A stretch of DNA of 64,000 bases from Flavobacterium sp. MFBS3-15 (GTDB lineage: Bacteria > Bacteroidota > Bacteroidia > Flavobacteriales > Flavobacteriaceae): contig NZ_JAPCHV010000002.1 of assembly GCF_026107645.2 (NCBI RefSeq), positions 62,001 to 126,000 of the forward strand, in the 5' to 3' direction. Positions 18,076-26,251 of this stretch are shown in pieces (within the stretch, counting starts at the first letter, position 1; the number at the start of each line of letters is the position of its first letter). A program made the position numbers and the translations under genes. The notes beneath the pieces were generated by a model, which saw nothing but the letters and a program-made list of their open reading frames with translations, was not told the origin of the DNA and did not search any database.

Positions 18076-18939
18076 ATGAAACTACAAATCTTAAAAGCAC
18101 TTGTGCTTTTATGTGTCCTGACAACTCCTGTTTTTGCCCAGGAAGAACAAAAGGCAAACCCCGAAAGATATACTGCACATAACAAAGGAAAATTCTTTAT
18201 TTACTGGGGCGGCAACCGCGAAAGCTATACTAAATCCGACATCAACTTTTCAGGCAACGGCTATAACTATACCCTGTATAATGTTGAGGCGCACGACAAG
18301 CCTAAGGGGTGGAACATCGATTACGTTAACCCGTGCCGCATGACCATTCCGCAAACCAATGCCCGTATCGGCTACTACATCTCCGACCATTACAGCATCG
18401 GATTGGGCGTAGACCACATGAAATACGTAATGACCCAGGGGAAAACCGTACGGATGAACGGGTATATAGACCTGCCGGAAGGAGAAGCCGGGGCTGCGTT
18501 CAACGGTACCTACAACAACGTGCCTGTAGTGCTTACGGAAGATTTCCTGACCTTTGAGCATACCGACGGGCTCAACTTCGTGAACGTGGGCGTATCGCGC
18601 ATCGATGACTTTTCTAAGTACATCGGGATTACCAATACCGACATTGTCCAGCTCAACCTTACCGAAGGCATATACGGCGGCTTCCTTTACCCCAAGACGA
18701 ATGCCACCGTGCTGAGCAAGCGCCGCCATGATGATTTTCATGTTTCCGGGTATGGGATTTCCGTTGAAGCAGGCATTAACATCACGCTCTTTAAGCACTT
18801 CTTCATATTGGGAGAGTTCAGGTCGGGCTACATCAACATGCCCGACATCCGCACCACGTACCAGGGTGCCGACAGGGCTTCGCAGCACTTTAGCTATTTC
18901 CAGAAAATGCTTTCGGTAGGCGGGATTTTCAGGCTATAA
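18076..18939 (+). CDS. Predicted outer-membrane beta-barrel protein, unknown function
   Basis: 287 residues with a clean signal peptide cut after FAQ near residue 22. The mature part has alternating aromatic and glycine-rich strands (FFIYWGGNRESY, ARIGYYISDHYSIGLGVDHM, GYGISVEAGINITLFKHFFILGEFRSGYI) and ends in a strand with terminal FRL, as many beta-barrels do. That suggests a small barrel of about eight to ten strands. No family name is certain. It has an unusually GC-rich upstream region that might be a regulatory leader. Confidence 0.65.
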   Translation: MKLQILKALVLLCVLTTPVFAQEEQKANPERYTAHNKGKFFIYWGGNRESYTKSDINFSGNGYNYTLYNVEAHDKPKGWNIDYVNPCRMTIPQTNARIGYYISDHYSIGLGVDHMKYVMTQGKTVRMNGYIDLPEGEAGAAFNGTYNNVPVVLTEDFLTFEHTDGLNFVNVGVSRIDDFSKYIGITNTDIVQLNLTEGIYGGFLYPKTNATVLSKRRHDDFHVSGYGISVEAGINITLFKHFFILGEFRSGYINMPDIRTTYQGADRASQHFSYFQKMLSVGGIFRL

Positions 18940-18944
18940 ATAAA

Positions 18945-18972
18945 AATGGGGTTCTTTTCGGAACCCCATCTT
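18945..18972. terminator. Convergent terminator hairpin
   Basis: ATGGGGTTC and GGAACCCCAT pair around a TTTTC loop. The T run is better on the minus strand (TTTTTATTT), so it ends the DUF892 gene mainly, and it can serve both convergent genes. Confidence 0.75.
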
Positions 18973-18989
18973 TCACCAATGCTGCTGCA

Positions 18990-19628
18990 TTACTCCATTT
19001 CACCCTCATCTGCATCAGCAGCATCAAAGTTTATGGTGTTATAGGCGGCTTCGGTAAGTGTCGTATCGGCTTCTTTTTCCTCCTCCAGTGTCGCATGGAG
19101 CAGTGCGGCAGATTCCTCTTCGCCCAGTGTTTTGGCAAAGGCGCAAAGGGTGCCGTATGTAGCGATCTCATAATGCTCTATCTTTTGCGATGCGGCAATG
19201 ATGCCCGCGTCACGCACAGGGCCCGGCTCAGTGCTCTCCATGATGTCCTGGCCTTCTTTGATCAGCCCGTCCATCGCTTCGCATTTTTTGGCTACGGCTT
19301 TTTTGCCGGCCAGCTCAAAAACTTTTTCAAGTCGGGCTATCTGCTCTTCCGTTACCGCAAGGTGGTCTTCCAGGGCGGCCTTCAGGGCAGGCGTGGTAAC
19401 ATTCTTTGCCATTTTAGGCAAAGCCTTTGTCAACGCCTTCTCTGCCCAGTAGATGTCTTTCAGGCTGTCGATGTATAATTCGCGCAGGCCTTCCGCTGCG
19501 GTGCTTTTCGCTTTTACCTGTCCGCGTGGCGCAGCAGGTTTTTTAGCTGTCGCAGTTGCAGATGGTGTACTTTTTGCTTTTGATGTCGATGTGGTTTTTT
19601 TAGCTGTTGTTTTAGTTGCCGTTTTCAT
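18990..19628 (-). CDS. DUF892 (YciE/YciF) ferritin-like protein with basic N-terminus
   Basis: 212 residues from ATG 19628. Residues 1 to about 45 are Ala, Lys, Thr and Pro-rich (histone-like). From about residue 50 comes a four-helix ferritin-like domain (GLRELYIDSLKDIYWAEKALTKALPKMA) with repeated acidic/His metal ligands, the DUF892 family linked to stress response. A basic tail on a ferritin-like core recalls Dps proteins that bind DNA, but that is inference. A TAAATTTG -7 element (minus strand, 19671-19678) lies 42 bases upstream. Confidence 0.85.
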   Translation of the reverse strand: MKTATKTTAKKTTSTSKAKSTPSATATAKKPAAPRGQVKAKSTAAEGLRELYIDSLKDIYWAEKALTKALPKMAKNVTTPALKAALEDHLAVTEEQIARLEKVFELAGKKAVAKKCEAMDGLIKEGQDIMESTEPGPVRDAGIIAASQKIEHYEIATYGTLCAFAKTLGEEESAALLHATLEEEKEADTTLTEAAYNTINFDAADADEGEME

Positions 19629-19670
19629 AATGTTTATAGTAAATTTGATTAAACTGATTTTTTGTTCCAT

Positions 19671-19678
19671 CAAATTTA
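19671..19678 (-). promoter_or_regulatory. -7 element of the DUF892 gene
   Basis: On the minus strand the sequence is TAAATTTG, about 42 bases ahead of the chosen start codon. It supports the internal ATG at 19628, because the longer frame would begin upstream of the promoter. Confidence 0.45.
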
Positions 19679-19812
19679 CCCAATGCAATACTCGGCGTGT
19701 ATTAATTAAAACATAAAACAATACCCGCTAACAATACTTTAACCTCCTGTGTTACAATGGTCTTAAAATAACCTGCAGATGTTATGGTTTTCCACATAAA
19801 TTTTACATCCTG

Positions 19813-20298
19813 ATGAAAAAAGCATTTCCGCCTGTAGTGCACAGCGATTCCAAAATACTCATCCTTGGCACCATGCCCGGAGAAAAATCACTACGACTCC
19901 AAGAGTATTACGGCAACCGGGGCAACCAGTTCTGGAAGCTGCTGTTTGCAATTTTTAATTACGAGCCTACGCACGACTATCCCGGCAAGCTTTCGCTGCT
20001 TAAAACGCACCGCATTGCCCTGTGGGATGTGCTGGAAGGCTGTGAACGTGAGGGAAGCCTCGACAGCAACATAAAGAATGAGGTGCCCAATGACTTTACG
20101 GGCTTTTATAAAAGCCATCCCCAAATAACCCATGTGTTCTTTTCCAGTAAAAATGCTGCTGCCTATTATGACAAATACGTGGGCAGGAGGGAAGGCATTG
20201 CTTACGATACACTGCCGTCGCCCAGCGGGGCCAATGCTACAATGCCATTTGCGCAAAAGCTGGAGGTGTGGCAACAAAAAATCCTGCCGGCATTATGA
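19813..20298 (+). CDS. Uracil-DNA-glycosylase-superfamily enzyme, deoxyinosine type
   Basis: A 161-residue base-excision repair enzyme. It opens with SKILILGTMPGEKSLRLQEYYGNRGNQFW, the active-site block of the DNA-deoxyinosine (hypoxanthine) glycosylases in the Mug/UDG superfamily. SPSGANA near the end is the second motif. It should remove deaminated adenine from DNA. It begins about 185 bases from the divergent DUF892 gene and ends inside its own terminator stem. Confidence 0.82.
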   Translation: MKKAFPPVVHSDSKILILGTMPGEKSLRLQEYYGNRGNQFWKLLFAIFNYEPTHDYPGKLSLLKTHRIALWDVLEGCEREGSLDSNIKNEVPNDFTGFYKSHPQITHVFFSSKNAAAYYDKYVGRREGIAYDTLPSPSGANATMPFAQKLEVWQQKILPAL

Positions 20299-20318
20299 TA
20301 CGGGCAGGATTTTTTTTG
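20277..20318 (+). terminator. Terminator overlapping the end of the glycosylase gene
   Basis: AAAATCCTGCC inside the last codons pairs with GGCAGGATTTTTTTT after the stop codon, leaving a 13-base loop that contains the stop TGA. Confidence 0.8.
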
Positions 20319-20851
20319 TTTTTGTGAGAATGGTAGTTCTTTCAGCTTCAGGAGGTAAAATACCTCCGTAACCGTCTTTGCCTGTAGCTTTTCATACCTG
20401 CATGTATGAAATGCCGCAATCTGTTTTTGAGGTTGGTCCAGTTCATAACATTAGTTTTAGTCCTTGTTAATAATCAGGGGCAAGTTTCAAAAAATAATGG
20501 GTAGTTACAATTAAATAAATATTAAAGTTTTGTTATTTAGTTCACTTATGCTAATGTACTGAAATTTAACATAATTATTTTAAATATGATTATTTTTTTA
20601 GTGTTATAAATAATGATTCTACATTGTTGAATCGAGTTTTATTATGATTTCATTAACAAATCAGAATTAGTTTACAGATTTTGATATTTAATTTCCGCAA
20701 CCATTTTAACTCTAAACGGTAAAGTTCCCCTGTTTACGTGTGAAATTGTGCAGGATTGCATAAACTTTGTAACGCCTTTGAAAAAAATATCCGTGCATCC
20801 GGATTTTTTTTATCTTTGAAGCACTCAACAGTCTGTAATTTACCGGTTTCA
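20299..20851. other. AT-rich intergenic region with small hairpins
   Basis: 553 bases without a credible gene. It holds two short hairpins, GGAGGTAAAATACCTCC (20351-20367) and TTTCATAC/GTATGAAA (about 20388-20411). A very AT-rich stretch (about 20500-20700) follows, then ATCCG/CGGAT with a T run just before the -7 element of the next gene. The hairpins are unassigned; they could belong to a small RNA or to remnants of a gene. Confidence 0.4.
20811..20818 (+). promoter_or_regulatory. -7 element of the secreted-protein gene
   Basis: TATCTTTG, 33 bases before the chosen ATG at 20852. It confirms that the longer upstream frame is not the start. Confidence 0.55.
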
Positions 20852-21322
20852 ATGAAGTTTTTCCTCTTTTTTTTCCTGTTTTCCCTCTCATGCTGGTCGC
20901 AGGCCAATGATTTTTCCGTTCGCCATAAAGAACTTATTTGGGAAAATGTGATCATTACCAATGAAACCGGCATTCCGGAACGGATCGCCAGGCACTCACG
21001 GCTTAGCATAATCTCTTCAGACAAATCCATCTACAAAGGCAAAGGCAGCCTGCTGAAAATCAACTGTCCGGGGTCGCCCGAATTCATGCAAAATGATTTC
21101 AGCTTCGATTTTGAGATTGAAACAGGCGCGGGCAAATACAGGATAACTGTTTATAATATAGTGTACCATACTGCGAAAGGAAAAGAAACCGCCGCGGAGA
21201 AATATTTCCTAAGCAAAGGTGTATTGAAAAATGACGAGGCCACTAAAACCGGGCTCAACTGCATCGATGCCTATTTCAACAGGATATTTACCAATACCCT
21301 GGCGTACAAGAATAAGATGTAG
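20852..21322 (+). CDS. Secreted protein, possibly DUF4468-like
   Basis: 156 residues from ATG 20852, with a very hydrophobic signal peptide (FFLFFFLFSLS). The mature part has a strand-rich core with KGKGSLLKIN and SFDFEIETGAGKYRITVYNIVYH, which resembles the DUF4468 pattern of Bacteroidota periplasmic proteins; that match is from memory and tentative. It faces a convergent lipoprotein gene with a two-base gap. Confidence 0.55.
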   Translation: MKFFLFFFLFSLSCWSQANDFSVRHKELIWENVIITNETGIPERIARHSRLSIISSDKSIYKGKGSLLKINCPGSPEFMQNDFSFDFEIETGAGKYRITVYNIVYHTAKGKETAAEKYFLSKGVLKNDEATKTGLNCIDAYFNRIFTNTLAYKNKM

Positions 21323-21324
21323 GT

Positions 21325-21795
21325 TTAGTTGTTCCTGCGAAATTCCATCTCTGTTAAGTATATCGAATCCACCAACGACCTACCGTATTTATCCGCAATG
21401 GTTTCGTTCATGGCCTGTTCGTAACAGTTATCGCTGAACCCTCCTGGTGTCGGGATGCATGAAGAAAGCATATAGTCGATAATAATGCCCTTTTTCAAAA
21501 ATGTTTTCTTGACATGCTCCATTTCTGCTTCAGAAGTGCCTATGCCCATACCCATATAGAAAATATATTTACCTTTGGCTATGTCTCTGGCAGCACGCTT
21601 TTTCTGCGTCAGGCAAGCAGTGTCAACGGCTACCAGGGTTTTGCCTTTCTCTTTTGCATACCCATGCAGTTTAATGTAGGTATTGACATCGTACACGATA
21701 ATGGTATCGCTTTCTTTCTTCACAGCCACTTCAGTATCCTTTGGCTTGCAGGAAAACATAAGGACGCAAAGAATCAGGATTGAGAGGACTTTCAT
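21325..21795 (-). CDS. Lipoprotein of unknown function
   Basis: 156 residues from ATG 21795, beginning MKVLSILILCVLMFSC with a lipobox cysteine at residue 16. The mature part is mixed alpha/beta, with YDVNTYIKLHGYAKEKGKTLVAVDTACL and a segment IFYMGMGIGTSEAEMEHVKKTF. No family recognised. The longer frame to 21819 is less likely because the lipoprotein signal starts at 21795. Confidence 0.6.
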   Translation of the reverse strand: MKVLSILILCVLMFSCKPKDTEVAVKKESDTIIVYDVNTYIKLHGYAKEKGKTLVAVDTACLTQKKRAARDIAKGKYIFYMGMGIGTSEAEMEHVKKTFLKKGIIIDYMLSSCIPTPGGFSDNCYEQAMNETIADKYGRSLVDSIYLTEMEFRRNN

Positions 21796-21817
21796 CTTAC
21801 TACGGGTTACATTAGCC

Positions 21818-21852
21818 AATAGAAAATAATCAATAGAAAATAATCAATAAAA
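21818..21852. repeat. Short tandem repeat
   Basis: About two and a half copies of CAATAGAAAATAAT lie between the lipoprotein start and the CocE-type gene. It is a local slippage repeat, not seen elsewhere in the window. Confidence 0.6.
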
Positions 21853-21859
21853 AAATAAA

Positions 21860-23731
21860 TCACTCCCTTTCCCCGATCTCGATCACCGAGCTGCCATAAA
21901 CCCTGATGGTCGATTTTATGAAATCCTCCTCATTGGCCTTATAAATGTTATCCACATATTTTTGCGGGTTGCGGTCGATGTACGGGAACCACGTGCTGTG
22001 TACCTGTATCATGATGCGGTGGCCTTTTTTAAAGGTATGCAGTATGTCCTGCAGCGGTACGTTGACCCTCGTCACCTTGTTGGGCACGAACGGCTCCGGC
22101 TTTTCGAAGCTGTTCCTGAAACGCCCCCGGAAGGCTTCAGAGCGTACCAGCTGCTGGTAGCTGCCCATCACGATGTTCTCCGGATTGCCATCATAATTCG
22201 GTTCATCGTCAGGGTATACGTCAACCAGCTTCACGATGAAGTCGGCATCGGTACCGGTCATCGATACGTCAAGCCGCGCCAGTATCTCGCCCGAAAGCAC
22301 CATGTCTTCCGTCAGTATTTCCGACTCAAACGTCAGTACATCCGGCCTGCGCGAGGCGTTGCGCTGGTCGTCCGACATGAAGTTGCGGGGCGTGAATACC
22401 AGCCCTTCGGTCTGTGAGGTATAGGGGACAGGCTTTGCCGGGTCGCTGGTATATTCAAATACCGCTTTATCATTTTGCGGCTTGTTGATGCCCAATCTTC
22501 CTTTTTCACCAAAATACAATTTCGTGTTGGCTGCGGCCTTCGGCGGCCAAACGTCAAAGGTTTTCCATTGCTTTATGCCGGTATCGAACATATAGGCTTC
22601 CGGCAGGTTGGGGTTGGCGCCGTCCTTCAGGTAATGGTCAAAGAATTTCCTTTCAATCTCTCTTTGGTAGAAAGTGGAAATGCTGTCGCCAAAGTAGATG
22701 TGGTTGTGTGCCAGCCTGCCGCTTTCGCGCGCCCAGCCTCCATGCGACCATGGGCCCATGACTATAGTATTCTTCGCCTTTGGCGTCGATTTTTCAATGG
22801 CTTTGTAAATGTTCAGCGGGCCGTACAGGTCTTCGGCATCAAACCAGCCGCCCACGGTCATCACGGCGGGAGTGATATTCTTCAGGTGGGGGAGGATGCT
22901 GCGCTTTTGCCAGAAGTCGTCGTAGTTCGGATGGTCAATGATCTGCTTCCAGAAGAAGTTATCATAGTGGTACTTTTCGGTAATGTTCTTCAGCGGCCCC
23001 AGCCGGAGGTAAAAGTCGTAGGCATCTTTGGCCGGATCGGCATAAAAGCGCATGATCTCTTTTTCGAACCAGTTGTCCTTAGTAAGGCCCGGCTTTTGGT
23101 AGCCGAATACGGCAAACGCAGGAGTGTAGCTTTCAAGGTACGCGCCCATGTGGTGGAAGTCATCAAAAAAGAAATCCGATACCGGGGCCTGTGGCGAAAC
23201 GGCCTTCAGTGCCTGGTGGGCGTCGGGCAGCGCCGCTGCCGAGTAGAAGCCCGGGTAGGAAATGCCGTAAATGCCCGCCTTGCCGTTATTGCCCTTTACG
23301 TTCTTCAGCAGCCATTCGATGGTATCGTAGGTATCCGAGCTTTCATCGATGGCCTTTTTGTTCTTTTTATCGTTGCCGGGAATGTTGGGCGTCATGTTGT
23401 CGAACACGCCTTCGGACATGTAGCGGCCCCGCACGTCCTGGAACACGAGGATGTATTTGTCCTGTACCAGGTAATTGGAAGGGTGGCCGTGGGTGTTGTA
23501 ATTGCCGTAACCCGAAGCGTTATAGCACGTACGGTTGAGCAGGAACGGGTAGGTTTTCGATTTTTCCTTCGGCACATAGGCAATGGTAAACAGCTTTACG
23601 CCATCACGCATCGGGATGTTGAATTCCAGCTTCTCATAGTTTTGCCGCATGTAGAGCGAGTCGGCATTTTGCTCCTGCGCGAATGCGGTGAGGGAGAGGA
23701 GGCTGAACAGGGATAGTAAAAGTACTTTCAT
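21860..23731 (-). CDS. CocE/NonD-family secreted serine hydrolase
   Basis: 623 residues with a signal peptide (to about residue 19). It is an alpha/beta hydrolase of the X-Pro dipeptidyl-peptidase S15 / alpha-amino-acid ester hydrolase / cocaine esterase group. The nucleophile is S158 in YGISYPG; a DAEDLYGPL segment supplies the likely acid, and the catalytic His lies in PWSHGGWA. A C-terminal jelly-roll domain (about 400-610) is typical. It probably cleaves dipeptides or acyl-amino esters in the periplasm. It stands near a small secreted protein gene upstream. Confidence 0.85.
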   Translation of the reverse strand: MKVLLLSLFSLLSLTAFAQEQNADSLYMRQNYEKLEFNIPMRDGVKLFTIAYVPKEKSKTYPFLLNRTCYNASGYGNYNTHGHPSNYLVQDKYILVFQDVRGRYMSEGVFDNMTPNIPGNDKKNKKAIDESSDTYDTIEWLLKNVKGNNGKAGIYGISYPGFYSAAALPDAHQALKAVSPQAPVSDFFFDDFHHMGAYLESYTPAFAVFGYQKPGLTKDNWFEKEIMRFYADPAKDAYDFYLRLGPLKNITEKYHYDNFFWKQIIDHPNYDDFWQKRSILPHLKNITPAVMTVGGWFDAEDLYGPLNIYKAIEKSTPKAKNTIVMGPWSHGGWARESGRLAHNHIYFGDSISTFYQREIERKFFDHYLKDGANPNLPEAYMFDTGIKQWKTFDVWPPKAAANTKLYFGEKGRLGINKPQNDKAVFEYTSDPAKPVPYTSQTEGLVFTPRNFMSDDQRNASRRPDVLTFESEILTEDMVLSGEILARLDVSMTGTDADFIVKLVDVYPDDEPNYDGNPENIVMGSYQQLVRSEAFRGRFRNSFEKPEPFVPNKVTRVNVPLQDILHTFKKGHRIMIQVHSTWFPYIDRNPQKYVDNIYKANEEDFIKSTIRVYGSSVIEIGERE

Positions 23732-23750
23732 AGGTGCTTTGAAAATATAA

Positions 23751-24293
23751 TTATTTGCCTAATTTATCGATTAATTTGTGAGTATGGGCCACCAGCCCCT
23801 GGCCCGTGATGGAATTTGTACCCATAGAAAGGTCAACGCTTGCTTTGTTGTTATCGAGCCACAGGAATAGCTTTTCATTCTTAAAATAATACCGGTCCTC
23901 GGTTACAATGGTTTTTTCAGGATCAAAAGTTTCAGTGGTACCATTTTCTTTTGCCGTTTCAGCATCTGTGTAATACGGTACATTGTATTCAAAATTGCGG
24001 TCGCTGACGTAAATTAGCCGGCCCTTGTCAAAATAGTATTCCGTTACTCTTTTTCCCGATTCGCCGAACCAGGTTGCTTCGATGTACTTTAAAACAGTCC
24101 CGTCATAATATCCCTTCATTTCCCCACCATCGGTAGACTCATCAGGAATATCGACTGTTTTTACACGGAATGCGGAAAGGTTTTTCCTGATTGCCCTGCA
24201 TGTATCATCTGTAGATTTTATGGCAGGATCAGCTTGTCCGTAAAGTATCGGGGTCATTAATAGCAGTGCGACTATCGAATACAGATATTTCAT
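23751..24293 (-). CDS. Secreted protein of unknown function
   Basis: 180 residues, signal peptide ending near YGQA. The mature part has repeated strands (KGYYDGTVLKYIEATWFGESGKRVTEYYFDKGRLIYVSDRNF), an all-beta pattern resembling short antiparallel repeats. A single pair of Tyr/Phe-rich strands recurs (EDRYYFKNEKLFLWLD). No function assigned. It lies 20 bases upstream of the hydrolase on the same strand and may be in one operon with it. Confidence 0.55.
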   Translation of the reverse strand: MKYLYSIVALLLMTPILYGQADPAIKSTDDTCRAIRKNLSAFRVKTVDIPDESTDGGEMKGYYDGTVLKYIEATWFGESGKRVTEYYFDKGRLIYVSDRNFEYNVPYYTDAETAKENGTTETFDPEKTIVTEDRYYFKNEKLFLWLDNNKASVDLSMGTNSITGQGLVAHTHKLIDKLGK

Positions 24294-24328
24294 TTTCAGT
24301 ATTTTAATAACTAGACATTAAAAAATCA

Positions 24329-24694
24329 TCAATTAAAAAACTCCCCAAAATGCCACAATATGCCCGAGGGGTCGTGTACAAAGCACTCCCGGCCCCAGTC
24401 CATCGTACGGATGGGTACCACGCGTACGCCCTCATATTTTCCGGGCAGGTCCAGTGCGACGAGGTCGGCGTAGAATTGGTCCAGGTTGTCCACCTCCATG
24501 AACACCATAGTGTTGTCTACCCAGTCTTTCACATAATGGCCCTGCAGGTAGAAGGTGAGGCTGCCGCTGTGGAAGACGGCAAAGTCGGGCGCGTGGAGGT
24601 TTTCCTCAAAGCCGAGGTCGCGGTAAAACGCGCGTGAAATTTCAAAGTCTTTTGCCCCGATGAACGGGCGTATGGATTTGCCGTTGTGCTGCAT
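24329..24694 (-). CDS. VOC-family (glyoxalase-like) protein
   Basis: 121 residues of the vicinal-oxygen-chelate fold, with two beta-alpha-beta-beta-beta units: SIRPFIGAKDFEISRAFYRDLGF begins the first and FMEVDNLDQFYADL the second; it ends in the characteristic HDPSGILWHFGEF. Members include glyoxalases, bleomycin or fosfomycin resistance proteins and dioxygenases; no specific function can be read. The metal ligands are incomplete compared with glyoxalase I. Confidence 0.8.
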   Translation of the reverse strand: MQHNGKSIRPFIGAKDFEISRAFYRDLGFEENLHAPDFAVFHSGSLTFYLQGHYVKDWVDNTMVFMEVDNLDQFYADLVALDLPGKYEGVRVVPIRTMDWGRECFVHDPSGILWHFGEFFN

Positions 24695-25060
24695 TTTATA
24701 TTGATTGGTTATTGTAAATGTACCATTTTTAAGTAATTGCCTAAATATTTATTTAACCACATAGGGACATAGGTTTTATAGCTTTTTCATGATTGCAGTG
24801 TATATAGCTAAGCATAGTGAAGCGACGCTTCAGCTTTGTGTCGCTTAGTTGCATTCCTATATCCATTATCTAGCGGCTATGTACCTATGTGGTTAAAATT
24901 TAGCAGATGTAAAATTCAGATAGATATTAGCCCCTCAAATGCAAAAAAAAATGATTGGGTTTCCAAAAGTCTCTTTTATACCCAGTAGAATACCTCTTTT
25001 TTCCCGTGCAATATACCCTAAAATCATCATCATCAGGTGCAAAAGTCATACAAAAATGAC
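24695..25060. other. Intergenic region holding repeat copy 3
   Basis: 366 bases between the VOC gene and the J-domain gene. The left part is dominated by the AACCACATAG repeat (24753-24896). The rest is AT-rich and shows no ORF or clear signal. Confidence 0.5.
24753..24896. repeat. AACCACATAG dispersed repeat, copy 3
   Basis: 144 bases with TTAACCACATAG on the left and CTATGTGGTTAA on the right. The core is AGTGAAGCGACGCTTCA, an almost perfect palindrome, closer to copy 1 in orientation. Confidence 0.85.
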
Positions 25061-25735
25061 CTAATTTACCCCTGAAATCACCGCAAATAGCACGATTGCA
25101 ATCATCATAGCGATAAAAAAGTAAACATAATCTGACAATTCTTCGGTTTCTTTTTCTTTGGTCACATGCGGCCGGGGTGCATACTCTACATTACTCAGTG
25201 CCGAAACCTTTTTTCTTAGACCCTCGTCGCCGTGTGCCAGCCGTATGAGCTTGCGGTAGATGACCATTTTGGAGGAGTCTTCAAGGAATACCGAGGCTGT
25301 TACGATCTCGTCGATGATAAAGCCATTAGTACGGATGTCCGCGGTACCCACCAGGTAGTTGAGGTTTTCGGTAGTAAGCACCCCGTTAATGAGTTCAAAG
25401 AGAGAGGATTCGCTTACATAGATGTCGGCATTCACCACCTTTTCCCTGATGGTTTTGAAGATGCGCAGGAAGGTAGCGGGGGTAACTTTGCCCGGTTCTG
25501 TATTTTCATAAGGATCGCTGTCTTTCGGGAAGCGCCAGTAATCATAGGATCTCCGGCTGGAGACATCGCTTAGTACCTGGTAGGACTCCACGATCTGCTT
25601 GAAGAATTCCTCGCTTTGCCGGGTGCCCCCGTTGCGGTCGGGGTGGTGCCTCAGGGCGAGCAGGCGGTAGGCCTTTTTTATTTCGTCCTGCGTGGAACCG
25701 GGGCTAACGCCAAGTATTTCGTAGTGGTCCTTCAT
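25061..25735 (-). CDS. J-domain protein with C-terminal membrane anchor
   Basis: 224 residues from ATG 25735, chosen because MKDHYEILGVSP is aligned with the paralogue at 26908. The J domain covers residues 1-70, with the HPD motif at 31-33, which activates an Hsp70. The middle (80-200) is not a zinc-finger or client-binding DnaJ domain; it is shared only with the paralogue. A hydrophobic helix near the end (YVYFFIAMMIAIVLFAV) anchors it in the inner membrane. It is probably a specialised membrane co-chaperone. Confidence 0.85.
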   Translation of the reverse strand: MKDHYEILGVSPGSTQDEIKKAYRLLALRHHPDRNGGTRQSEEFFKQIVESYQVLSDVSSRRSYDYWRFPKDSDPYENTEPGKVTPATFLRIFKTIREKVVNADIYVSESSLFELINGVLTTENLNYLVGTADIRTNGFIIDEIVTASVFLEDSSKMVIYRKLIRLAHGDEGLRKKVSALSNVEYAPRPHVTKEKETEELSDYVYFFIAMMIAIVLFAVISGVN

Positions 25736-25820
25736 CCGTGGAATATTCAACCTAAAATAGGCAATAATATTTGTAACGCAAAATTTGTAGGAATAATGTG
25801 TGGTACAGGCTCAGGAGCTT

Positions 25821-26216
25821 TTATTTTTTTAAAATGCTGTCAAGCTTTATCCTGATGACAAGTGTAGAATCCGGGGAAACATTTGCCGGGTATCCTTTTC
25901 GTTTTACAAGGTAGGGCGGTGCCGTTAACTCCCTGATTTCGCCAATGCGCATGCCACGAAGCCCTTCGTCAACTGCTTGTGTAGCCTGGTTGCCGCCAAT
26001 GAGGACTTTTACAGGCGATGTGGAATCGTAATTTGAATATAAAACGGTACCGTTGCGATAGCTTGTGGTTTCATAAATCAAGACTTCATCGCCGGGCCCG
26101 GCCATAGCACCGGAACCTTTTTGAAGAATCCTGTATTGAAGTCCCGACGGTGTGGTGATGATTTTTGATCCACAGCTGCAGATTACCAGTAATAGTAAGG
26201 GGAGTAAAGATTTCAT
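25821..26216 (-). CDS. FKBP-type peptidyl-prolyl isomerase-like lipoprotein
   Basis: 131 residues. A lipoprotein signal with ICSC (cysteine near residue 15) leads into an FKBP-like fold: SGLQYRILQKGSGAMAGPGDEVLIYETTSYRNG, then QAVDEGLRGMRIGEIRELTAP and a closing strand. It should be a peptidyl-prolyl isomerase on the periplasmic face. It lies between two J-domain genes on the same strand, which suggests a protein-quality-control cluster acting on both sides of the inner membrane. Confidence 0.82.
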   Translation of the reverse strand: MKSLLPLLLLVICSCGSKIITTPSGLQYRILQKGSGAMAGPGDEVLIYETTSYRNGTVLYSNYDSTSPVKVLIGGNQATQAVDEGLRGMRIGEIRELTAPPYLVKRKGYPANVSPDSTLVIRIKLDSILKK

Positions 26217-26251
26217 AGCAAGGGTTTTATCCGTAAATGTATGAAATACGT

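Noticed and set aside
22475..23716. A 413-codon open frame on the plus strand
   Set aside because: Antisense to the CocE-type hydrolase gene, whose catalytic motifs are clear. No start signal or promoter supports it.
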